37,248 nt of DNA from an uncultured Mucilaginibacter sp. (GTDB taxonomy: Bacteria; Bacteroidota; Bacteroidia; Sphingobacteriales; Sphingobacteriaceae), in NCBI GenBank assembly GCA_903863845.1, contig CAIPDP010000065.1, forward strand, positions 1 through 37,248, in the 5' to 3' direction. Positions 1-6,321 of the stretch are shown one piece after another (position 1 is the first letter of the stretch; each line of letters opens with the position of its first letter). Made by a program: the position numbers and the translations under genes. The notes beneath the pieces were generated by a model, which saw only the letters and a list, made by a program, of their open reading frames with translations, did no database searches and was not told the DNA's origin.

Positions 1-1748
1 ATGCCCTCTTTTTCGTTGGTCCAAACTGTTGCGTTTTTAAATAAAGTGGATTCCTGTTTTGGCAATTCTACATTACCAAACGGCGCCATAGGGTAAACTA
101 CCGGTCCAAGGGCTATCGTCGGTTTTGTTTCAGGCTTTGCAGCTTCGGGCGTAAAAGCACTACTCAGGCTCGCCGACCAGGTACTGAAAGTTCCATCAGG
201 CAATACGGCATCTCCGCTCAATACCACCGGTACTACCGACGAGATATAACCGGTAAGCCGTATGTTTCCGGCAGGCTTATCTTTAAGGTCGAAATAGATC
301 GTCACGATATCACCATTTCGGGTCAGTGTACCACGGGTATGGGCGCTATCGGCACCGCTACGCACTACATTCAGTTCGTAGGAACCGGGCGTACCACCAA
401 TTTTTAGACTGATGTTTGCAAAGCCCTCACCCGAAAGTGAATAGTTGCCACGCAGGTCGGCCAGCTCGGCACGACTTACAATGTATTGTCTACCTTCAAC
501 CCAATTCTCATAGATCACATTACCTTTTTTAAAAAGGTTATCTGAGGTGATGATAAAATTAGCGAGTTTGCCTTTGGTCAAAGTACCCAGTTTATCACTC
601 ACCCCTAATAATTCGGCAGGTATTTCAGTGAGCGAGCGTAAAGCCTGCTTTTCGCTCAGCCCGTAGTCGATAGCGGTGCGTACGTTGGTCCAGAAATCTT
701 TACTGCTCTGCAGTCCATAAGTGGTAATGGCAAATCTGATGCCAGCCTTTTCTAAAGCTGCCGGGTTGCCGGGTGCCAGTTCCCAGTTTTTCAATTGTTC
801 ATAACTGATGTTTTTGGCATCAATGGGATCCTCGATATCATAAGGCTCAGGGAAATTAAGCGGTATGATAAAACTTGCACCTGTATTTTTAATGGCATCC
901 AATCGGCGGTATTCGGTGCCATCAGTTTTATAGATGTATTGTTTACCAAACTCTTTGGCGATCTTATCGGCACGCAAAACATTAAACGGATCGCCGGCCT
1001 CAAATATCTGTGGCAAGTTTTGCTGCTGAATAAATTCAGCAAGCGATATATTGTACTCTTCTTTTTGTGTCTTGTACCAATCCGCATCATAATAAGTCTG
1101 GCGCAGCAAAGCAATGCTGCCCATCAGCGAGGATGGATAATTTGTTGCCGCGGTTCCCTTACTGAATGAATAATGTGCAGCTGCCTGATCGTTGATCATC
1201 ACCAGATTATCACGCTCATCGCCAAGCGAAACTACAACCGAAGTACCACGAGCAATACCATCATGAATAAGCGATTGTACAGCGCCAAATCCATTTTTCT
1301 TCAGCTCCTCAGCTTTTGAAACATCGGCATGAAAGATAGCCCTGGCATTCATCTCGGGGCGGATAGCTTCATTCCAGTTATAAGCACCGGCTTTGGTGGT
1401 TACTGGCGTTATGGTTACCCTGCCGTTAAAAGCCTGTCGCGGTGCATCCGGAATACCATAGGTGGTATAAGCATCAACCAGGCCCGGGTAAATGTATTTG
1501 CCCTTCAGGTCGACCACCACATAACCCTTCGGAATGGTAAGCCCCTGCCCTGCAGCTTCTATCAGGCGGTCTTTCACCAGCAGCACACCATTACTGATGG
1601 TTTGGTCGGCACTTACCACAATATTGGCATTGGTAAAGGCATATTGGCCGGGGCGTATATCCCAGCTACCATTAACCGGGAAAGTTTGTTGCGCCCGGCA
1701 TAAATAAACCGCCGAAAGTGCAAAACAAAGGAGTAATAGTTTCTTCAT
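1..1748 (-). CDS. Secreted amidohydrolase family protein, two-domain type (3' part missing)
   Basis: The frame is open from an ATG at 1746-1748 to the left edge, giving 582 residues without a stop, so the gene is cut by the window. The first 22 or so residues (MKKLLLLLCFALSAVYLCRA) are a signal peptide, so it should act in the periplasm or outside. The N-terminal composite domain reads 'NANIVVSADQTISNGVLLVKD' style strands, then YIYPGLVDAYTTYG, where catalytic amidohydrolases have PGxIDxHxH. The metal-binding HxH is therefore YxT here. About residue 370 'ALRSLTEIPAELLGV' and 'GTLTKGKLANFIITSDN' are typical imidazolonepropionase-like features, and a beta-rich linker follows before a second amidohydrolase domain appears to begin at the edge ('ESTLFKNATVWTNEKEG'). 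By family knowledge, the second domain of such roughly 1000-residue Bacteroidota proteins carries the active site. The substrate is unknown. Confidence 0.85.
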   Translation of the reverse strand, partial: MKKLLLLCFALSAVYLCRAQQTFPVNGSWDIRPGQYAFTNANIVVSADQTISNGVLLVKDRLIEAAGQGLTIPKGYVVVDLKGKYIYPGLVDAYTTYGIPDAPRQAFNGRVTITPVTTKAGAYNWNEAIRPEMNARAIFHADVSKAEELKKNGFGAVQSLIHDGIARGTSVVVSLGDERDNLVMINDQAAAHYSFSKGTAATNYPSSLMGSIALLRQTYYDADWYKTQKEEYNISLAEFIQQQNLPQIFEAGDPFNVLRADKIAKEFGKQYIYKTDGTEYRRLDAIKNTGASFIIPLNFPEPYDIEDPIDAKNISYEQLKNWELAPGNPAALEKAGIRFAITTYGLQSSKDFWTNVRTAIDYGLSEKQALRSLTEIPAELLGVSDKLGTLTKGKLANFIITSDNLFKKGNVIYENWVEGRQYIVSRAELADLRGNYSLSGEGFANISLKIGGTPGSYELNVVRSGADSAHTRGTLTRNGDIVTIYFDLKDKPAGNIRLTGYISSVVPVVLSGDAVLPDGTFSTWSASLSSAFTPEAAKPETKPTIALGPVVYPMAPFGNVELPKQESTLFKNATVWTNEKEG

Positions 1749-1975
1749 GAATGATCAGTTTACCACTAAGGTATTCAAAGATTTGTTACACTAAATAATT
1801 TCAGGGGCAATCGTCCCATATTTGTTACAAGTAAAGATGTATTATTATGTGTATCTACCTTTTTTTAATCACAGATTTTAGGTGATTGGTGTGATTGCAC
1901 AGATTTGATCAACCCAATGACTAGTACCTGATACCTGATTAACAAATCACCAATTAACTAATCACCAAAACCTCT
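1749..1975. other. AT-rich divergent spacer with degenerate repeats
   Basis: No gene is visible between the amidohydrolase start and the small membrane protein. The stretch 1870-1968 is made of short repeated words (TGATTGGTGTGATT, TACCTGATACCTGATT, CACCAATTAACTAATCACC). It shares the 12-mer CAGATTTGATCA (1900-1911) in inverted orientation with the trpE-trpG spacer (4149-4160). Confidence 0.6.
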
Positions 1976-1983
1976 TATATTTG
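1976..1983 (+). promoter_or_regulatory. Candidate -7 promoter box for the small membrane protein
   Basis: TATATTTG matches the Bacteroidota -7 consensus TAnnTTTG exactly. A start site about 6 bases downstream would leave a leader of roughly 35 bases before the ATG at 2025. I find no TTTG at the expected -33 position, so this rests on one box. Confidence 0.4.
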
Positions 1984-2024
1984 ACCCATATCCAAGTCTG
2001 CTAAGAAACAACAAATAAAAAAAC

Positions 2025-2474
2025 ATGACACCATACTCATTTTTATTACATCTCCACTCCGGTTTAAGGTACATTGTATTGTTACTGGTGTTGGTCGCCA
2101 TTATCCGTGCCTGGGCAGGCTGGTTAGGCAAACAGCCATTTACTGATGGTAACCGTAAATTAAACCTCTTTGCGTTGATATCAGTACATACCCAGTTGAT
2201 CGTGGGCCTGGTATTGTATTTTCTGAGCCCCTTTGTACAGTTTAACGCCGAAACCATGAAAACGCATGATACCCGTTACTGGACCGTTGAGCACCTTACC
2301 GGCATGCTGATCGCCATTGTTTTGATCACTATCGGCTACAGCAAATCGAAAAGAGCAAGTACTCCGGAATCTAAGCATAAAACCGTAGCTCTATTTTTTA
2401 CGATAGCACTGGCGATCGTGGTTGTGATCATCCTGGCAAGTGGCAGGGGCCTTGTAGGTGGAGCTACAGCCTAA
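2025..2474 (+). CDS. Small integral membrane protein, possibly cytochrome b-like
   Basis: 149 residues with four predicted membrane helices: about 15-33 (YIVLLLVLVAIIRAW), 47-67, 90-106 and 123-140. Histidines lie near membrane faces (HLHSGLRY at 9-16, SVHTQL at about 54-58, VEHLTGM at about 88-94), a spacing that resembles small four-helix cytochrome b-type proteins, so haem binding is possible but not shown. It stands alone, with its own -7 box upstream and the trp promoter 29 bases after its stop. I do not recognise a specific family name; membrane location is well supported and the haem role is an inference. Confidence 0.8.
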   Translation: MTPYSFLLHLHSGLRYIVLLLVLVAIIRAWAGWLGKQPFTDGNRKLNLFALISVHTQLIVGLVLYFLSPFVQFNAETMKTHDTRYWTVEHLTGMLIAIVLITIGYSKSKRASTPESKHKTVALFFTIALAIVVVIILASGRGLVGGATA

Positions 2475-2502
2475 AAAAAAATCAAAATATTTTAACTAAA
2501 AA

Positions 2503-2532
2503 TTTGCCAATTCAAATTTCTTTATAAATTTG
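2503..2532 (+). promoter_or_regulatory. trp promoter (Bacteroidota -33/-7)
   Basis: TTTG at 2503-2506 and TAAATTTG at 2525-2532 are separated by 18 bases, matching the Bacteroidota primary sigma consensus TTTG-N19-TAnnTTTG almost perfectly. Transcription should start near 2537-2540, directly in front of the leader-peptide ATG at 2541. Confidence 0.7.
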
Positions 2533-2540
2533 TCACCGCG

Positions 2541-2606
2541 ATGATTAAAACTAACAAAAATAACAGCTGGTGGCTCCATAAAAATGGCAGCCGGTCGTGT
2601 TTTTGA
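2541..2606 (+). CDS. trpL: trp operon leader peptide (21 residues, Trp-Trp)
   Basis: A 21-codon reading frame starts 9 bases after the -7 box and ends in TGA at 2604-2606. Its core reads NNSWWLHKNG: two adjacent TGG codons lie at 2568-2573. Tryptophan is rare, so a Trp pair in a short frame just ahead of trpE is the hallmark of an attenuation leader. The Trp codons sit at the base of a hairpin (2572-2592) whose right half can pair instead with the terminator's left arm. A ribosome stalled on the Trp codons would free this segment; one that reaches the stop would cover it. There is no Shine-Dalgarno sequence and almost no 5' UTR if the promoter call is right. Confidence 0.8.
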   Translation: MIKTNKNNSWWLHKNGSRSCF

Positions 2607-2664
2607 TATGAACTACTAATCAATTGTAAACCTAATATGAACCCGGCGCCAACCACGCCGGGTT
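2572..2664 (+). promoter_or_regulatory. trp attenuator: three mutually exclusive hairpins
   Basis: Hairpin 1:2 is GGCTCCAT (2572-2579), loop AAAA, ATGG[C]AGCC (2584-2592), 8 pairs with one bulged C. Hairpin 2:3 (antiterminator) pairs TGGC[A]GCCGG (2585-2594) with CCGGCGCCA (2643-2651), 9 pairs with one bulged A. Hairpin 3:4 (terminator) pairs 2640-2648 with 2656-2664, 9 perfect pairs. Segment 2 is shared by the first two and segment 3 by the last two. Logic inferred: Trp starvation stalls the ribosome at 2568-2573, 2:3 forms and trpE is transcribed; with Trp plentiful the ribosome runs to 2606, covers segment 2, and 3:4 terminates transcription. Confidence 0.8.
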
Positions 2665-2670
2665 TTGTAT
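2640..2670 (+). terminator. trp attenuator terminator
   Basis: AACCCGGCG (2640-2648) and CGCCGGGTT (2656-2664) form a perfect 9-pair, GC-rich stem around the 7-base loop CCAACCA, followed by TTTTGTATTTT. It lies 25 bases before the trpE ATG, so it can only act as a regulated stop in front of the operon. Confidence 0.85.
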
Positions 2671-2694
2671 TTTAAATGCGCCTGTATAATTGAA

Positions 2695-4104
2695 ATGAAA
2701 AAGTATAAGATAAATACCACTTCCAAAAAATTGCTTGCAGATACCACCACACCGGTAAGCATCTATTTGCGTCTTCGCGATGTTTTCCCCAACTCGTTAT
2801 TGTTGGAAAGCTCTGATTACCATAGCCGCGAGAATAGCCTCAGCTATGTATGCTGCGACTCGATTGCCGGGCTTGTGCTTGACGAAGGCCGGCTAAAGTT
2901 ATCCTATCCCGATGGTACGGAGGCTGTGCGCGAACCGGGTACATTCGACCTGGTAAACGAGGTAAGCGCGTTTGTGCAGCAGTTTGATGCCGAGATAAGC
3001 CCAGGCAAGATCATCTCAAATGGCTTATTCGGCTATTTTACCCATGAAGCTATCGAGTATTTCGAGACCATCAAATTAAAAACTGTTGAGGATAACCCAC
3101 GCAAGATTCCAGTGATGCAATACCATATTTACCGGTATATCATCGCCATAGATCATTTTAAGAATGAGCTTTATATCTTCCAAAACCAACCCGAAGGCCA
3201 GGATGCCAACGGTGGCCTTCAAAAACTCGAATACCTGATCAAGAATAAAAACTTCCCCGAATATCATTTTAAAAGCAACGGCGAGGAGCAGTCAGACCTA
3301 ACAGGCGAGGAATTTATGGCGATGGTAAAGAAAATGAAACAGCACATTTTCAGGGGCGATGTATTCCAGATCGTACCATCAAGGCCATTCTCGAAGAAGT
3401 TTTTGGGTGATGAATTCAATGTGTACCGGGCATTACGTTCTATCAACCCATCGCCCTATTTATTTTATTTTGATTATGGAGATTTCAGAATATTCGGTTC
3501 TTCGCCCGAAGCGCAGATCACCATCAAAAATAAAATAGCCAGTATTTACCCCATTGCAGGAACCTTTAAGCGCAGTGGTGATGCGCTGAAAGATGCCGAG
3601 ATAGCCAGGCTATTGGAAAATGATCCCAAAGAATCTGCAGAACATGTAATGCTGGTCGACCTGGCGCGCAACGACCTTAGCCGGCATTGTGAGCAGGTGG
3701 AAGTAAGATCGTTCAAAGAAGTACAATATTACTCGCACCTGATCCACCTGGTATCACACGTGAGCGGCAAACTACTCGACAATACCTCTTCGTTCAAGAT
3801 CGTGGCGGATACCTTTCCGGCAGGCACCCTAAGTGGCGCCCCAAAATATCGGGCCATGCAGATCATCGACGAAAATGAAAAAACCAAACGCAGTTTTTAC
3901 AGTGGCGCAATCGGCTACCTGGGTTTTAACGGCGATTTTATACACGCCATCATGATCCGTTCGTTCCTGAGTAAAAATAACACGCTGTTTTACCAGGCCG
4001 GTGCAGGCATCGTAGCCGATTCGGACCCCGAAAGTGAGTTGAAAGAAGTAGACAACAAAATAGCCGCTTTAAGGAAAGCGATAGAATTGGCGGAGGAGTT
4101 GTGA
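2695..4104 (+). CDS. trpE: Anthranilate synthase component I
   Basis: 469 residues. TrpE converts chorismate and ammonia (from TrpG) to anthranilate, the first committed step of tryptophan synthesis, in the cytoplasm. The LLESSDY motif near residues 35-41 is the feedback tryptophan-binding site. The chorismate-binding domain shows SINPSPYLFYFDYGDFRIFG, PIAGTFKRS, LVDLARNDLSR, TFPAGTLSGAPKYRAMQIIDE in part, and a C-terminal GAIGYLGFNGDF segment, all normal for a catalytic enzyme. I chose ATG 2695, because an upstream TTG at 2665 lies inside the attenuator's T-run. Its transcription is probably set by the attenuator just upstream; trpG follows after a 94-base repeat-bearing gap. Confidence 0.96.
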   Translation: MKKYKINTTSKKLLADTTTPVSIYLRLRDVFPNSLLLESSDYHSRENSLSYVCCDSIAGLVLDEGRLKLSYPDGTEAVREPGTFDLVNEVSAFVQQFDAEISPGKIISNGLFGYFTHEAIEYFETIKLKTVEDNPRKIPVMQYHIYRYIIAIDHFKNELYIFQNQPEGQDANGGLQKLEYLIKNKNFPEYHFKSNGEEQSDLTGEEFMAMVKKMKQHIFRGDVFQIVPSRPFSKKFLGDEFNVYRALRSINPSPYLFYFDYGDFRIFGSSPEAQITIKNKIASIYPIAGTFKRSGDALKDAEIARLLENDPKESAEHVMLVDLARNDLSRHCEQVEVRSFKEVQYYSHLIHLVSHVSGKLLDNTSSFKIVADTFPAGTLSGAPKYRAMQIIDENEKTKRSFYSGAIGYLGFNGDFIHAIMIRSFLSKNNTLFYQAGAGIVADSDPESELKEVDNKIAALRKAIELAEEL

Positions 4105-4198
4105 GGCAGTTAATTAGTGATTGGTTAATTGGTAATAAGGTATTAGGCTGATCAAATCTGCGATTCTGAAATTGGTGAGCAGATCAAATAATAAAAAA
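4105..4198. repeat. Degenerate dispersed repeat in the trpE-trpG spacer
   Basis: The 94 bases between trpE and trpG include TTAATTAGTGATTGG, GGTATTAGG and TGATCAAATCTG. The same words occur in reverse orientation upstream of 2025 (1900-1965), and related GATACCTGATACC words follow glnS (35970-36016). It looks like a spacer repeat that entered the operon; no promoter or terminator is apparent. Confidence 0.5.
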
Positions 4199-4822
4199 AT
4201 GAGCAAGATATTAATTATAGATAATTACGATTCGTTCACGTATAACCTGGTGCACCTGGTGCATGAGATAGGTTTAACCTGTGATGTTTGGAGGAACGAT
4301 AAATTTGCGCTGGAGGAGGTAGATGCGTATAGCCATATCATTTTGTCGCCGGGCCCGGGTATACCATCTGAGGCTGGTTTACTTTTGGCGGTGATTGAAA
4401 GATACGCACCGACTAAAAGTATTTTCGGCGTATGTTTAGGGCAGCAGGCTATTGCCGAAGCTTTTGGCGGCAAATTGCATAACCTGAGCCGGCCGATGCA
4501 CGGTATTGCGACGCCTATTAAAATAACCGACAGGGATGAAAAGCTTTTTGCCGGTTTACCTGAAAGTTTTAAAGTTGGGCGTTACCATTCATGGGTAGTA
4601 GACCAGGACGGATTACCGGAAACGCTTACCGTTACAGCTATCGACGAGAAGGATAACAGCATCATGGCCCTGCGACACCAGCAATATGATGTACGCGGCG
4701 TACAGTTCCACCCGGAGTCGGTGCTAACCGAATATGGTCGTGCCATTTTACAAAATTGGCTAAACCCGCAAACAAATGGTGCAGAAAGACCAGCTGAAAG
4801 GTCGCATTTTGTTAAAATTTAA
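4199..4822 (+). CDS. trpG: Anthranilate synthase component II (glutamine amidotransferase)
   Basis: 207 residues, a class I glutamine amidotransferase that splits glutamine and passes ammonia to TrpE. The N-terminus MSKILIIDNYDSFTYNLVH is typical of TrpG/PabA. The oxyanion region LSPGPGIP (about 53-60), the nucleophile Cys in GVCLGQQAIAEAFGG (about 79-93) and the His-Glu pair in QFHPESVLTEYG (about 170-181) are all present, so it should be active. Start at ATG 4199 is preferred over GTG/TTG codons slightly upstream because it gives the canonical N-terminus. It could also serve p-aminobenzoate synthesis, as shared TrpG/PabA subunits do in some bacteria; the position after trpE favours anthranilate. 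Confidence 0.94.
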   Translation: MSKILIIDNYDSFTYNLVHLVHEIGLTCDVWRNDKFALEEVDAYSHIILSPGPGIPSEAGLLLAVIERYAPTKSIFGVCLGQQAIAEAFGGKLHNLSRPMHGIATPIKITDRDEKLFAGLPESFKVGRYHSWVVDQDGLPETLTVTAIDEKDNSIMALRHQQYDVRGVQFHPESVLTEYGRAILQNWLNPQTNGAERPAERSHFVKI

Positions 4823-4876
4823 TATAATTGCAAAACAACAATTTTAGGCTGTCATTTGGCAGAGCATAGGGGGTTC

Positions 4877-5659
4877 ATGAGTATACTTGACACGATCGTA
4901 GCGCACAAAGTAAAAGAAATACAATCTGCAAAGAAAAACGTATCCTATACCAGCCTGGAGGAATCGGAATATTTTCATCGTGAGGTGCTTTCTTTCAAAG
5001 ATTTCCTGCTAGATCCATCTAAAACCGGCATCATTGCCGAATTTAAGCGCCGATCGCCTTCAAAAGGGATCATCAATGATAAAGTGTCGGTGGAGCAGGT
5101 AACTAACGGCTATGCAACAGCGGGTGCCTCGGCCCTATCAGTATTGACCGACCGGCAGTTTTTTATGGGCCGAAAGATTGACCTGGTAAGGGCCCGGCGA
5201 GCCAACAAAATTCCTATCCTGCGCAAGGATTTTATGATAGACGAATACCAGGTAATTGAAGCTAAAGCGCTTGGAGCCGATATCATCTTACTGATCGCCG
5301 CTATTTTGACACCAAAGCAGATCAACCAGTTAGCCTCATTGGCCAAGAGCCTCGGGCTGAATGTGCTGCTCGAAGTACATAACCTTGAAGAACTGGAACG
5401 CAGCATCGACCCTAATCTGGATGCCATCGGCGTAAACAACCGCAACCTGGCGGATTTTACTGTATCGGTCGAAACCTCTTACCAGTTGTCAGCACATATC
5501 CCACCCGAATTCCTGAAAATATCCGAAAGTGCCATCAGCGATCCTGAAACGATCAAACAATTGAAAAAAGCAGGCTTCAATGGTTTCCTGATCGGAGAGA
5601 ATTTTATGAAGCAGGCCGATCCGGGTGTGGCGATGATGGATTTTGTCAGGGAGTTATAA
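4877..5659 (+). CDS. trpC: Indole-3-glycerol phosphate synthase
   Basis: 260 residues, a TIM barrel that closes the indole ring of CdRP to give indole-3-glycerol phosphate. Visible motifs in order: IAEFKRRSPSKG (catalytic Lys, substrate phosphate region), ALSVLTDRQFFMG, PILRKDFMIDEYQV (catalytic Lys), GADIILLIA, LEVHNLEELE, GVNNRNLADF, KISESAISDPE and GFLIGENFM. Start at ATG 4877 (MSILDTIV) is preferred over 4856, which adds seven residues not expected in the family. It follows trpG by 54 bases. trpD, whose product acts between TrpE/G and TrpC, is not in the cluster, nor are trpF, trpB and trpA; they must lie elsewhere. Confidence 0.95.
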   Translation: MSILDTIVAHKVKEIQSAKKNVSYTSLEESEYFHREVLSFKDFLLDPSKTGIIAEFKRRSPSKGIINDKVSVEQVTNGYATAGASALSVLTDRQFFMGRKIDLVRARRANKIPILRKDFMIDEYQVIEAKALGADIILLIAAILTPKQINQLASLAKSLGLNVLLEVHNLEELERSIDPNLDAIGVNNRNLADFTVSVETSYQLSAHIPPEFLKISESAISDPETIKQLKKAGFNGFLIGENFMKQADPGVAMMDFVREL

Positions 5660-5665
5660 CAGACG

Positions 5666-5691
5666 GCCGGGTGTTTAGTAAAAAGCCCGGC
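5666..5691 (+). terminator. Weak hairpin after trpC
   Basis: GCCGGG (5666-5671) and CCCGGC (5686-5691) can form a 6-pair stem, possibly extended inside by TTT/AAA pairs. There is no T-run after it, so termination is uncertain. Confidence 0.3.
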
Positions 5692-5700
5692 AATTAAAAT

Positions 5701-6000
5701 TTATCCCAATTTCAATTTAGCTGGATTCTGATAATTGTTCCAAATAGTTAAAAGGTCGATCATTTTATTATTGACGACCCGTTAGTAATCAGTAATTTGA
5801 GGAGTAATTACACAGCAGCGAATATTTAGTGATTCGTTATAAAAAGGAAAGGCTTCCGGATTAGAGGCAATTACCTTAAGATTGTCGTCGACTTTTCTAA
5901 TAAAATCAATTGCAACTTTATTGTTCCAACGAACAGCTAAATATTCCAAATTTCGCGCAAAGGTAGTTTCTGATTCTGGAGTCCAGTAAATAGCAATCAT
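5701..6000 (-). pseudogene. RelE/ParE family toxin broken by an in-frame stop
   Basis: From ATG at 5998-6000 the frame encodes 72 residues (IYWTPESETTFARNLEYL, a typical ParE N-terminus) and stops at TAA 5782-5784. Past that codon the same frame continues for 26 residues (RVVNNKMIDLLTIWNNYQNP, then AKLKLG) to a second TAA at 5701-5703. The tail is exactly what ParE proteins carry after the 'YYR' strand, and the total of about 99 residues is the normal family length. The stop therefore replaces one codon, most likely Tyr (TAT or TAC changed to TAA), and removes the last strand of the fold. The antitoxin gene overlaps its start by four bases. Probably an inactive toxin; a sequencing error is the other explanation. 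Confidence 0.8.
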
Positions 6001-6200
6001 TTATATTTATCAATAAATGATCGCAATACTTCATCATGAGGTTTTGTTAATCCATTTGCCGATTGCTGATAGCCGGTCAAAATCGATTTTTCGAACGCTT
6101 CCTGATCGTAAAAATGATATTTTATACCGGGCTTATACAGGAAAGCTTCAACGGCCAGAAGATCTTTATCCTGATCTATTTCGATGGTTACTTTCCGCAT
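5997..6200 (-). CDS. Probable antitoxin partner of the ParE-like toxin
   Basis: 67 residues from ATG 6198-6200 (MRKVTIEIDQDKDLLAVEAF). It ends ...KPHDEVLRSFIDKYK, and its TGA overlaps the toxin ATG as ATGA, the normal antitoxin-toxin coupling. The N-terminal strand 'KVTIEI' fits small Bacteroidota antitoxins, but no clear DNA-binding domain can be named from sequence alone. A longer reading from 6239 adds 13 residues without support. The reading frame is intact while the toxin is broken, as expected when a toxin is lost first. Confidence 0.7.
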   Translation of the reverse strand: MRKVTIEIDQDKDLLAVEAFLYKPGIKYHFYDQEAFEKSILTGYQQSANGLTKPHDEVLRSFIDKYK

Positions 6201-6321
6201 AATCAAATTTGATAATATAAACCGAAAATAAATAACCACTTAGCTTTCATTTTCAGAGGAATTCTTTAACCCTGTCCGGCAATGTCCGGCTTTACAAAGG
6301 ACACGTAAACGGACGGACGGA

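Noticed and set aside
795-1703. Plus-strand frames of 124 residues within the amidohydrolase gene
   Set aside because: They are antisense shadows of a long, clearly coding minus-strand frame with signal peptide and domain motifs.
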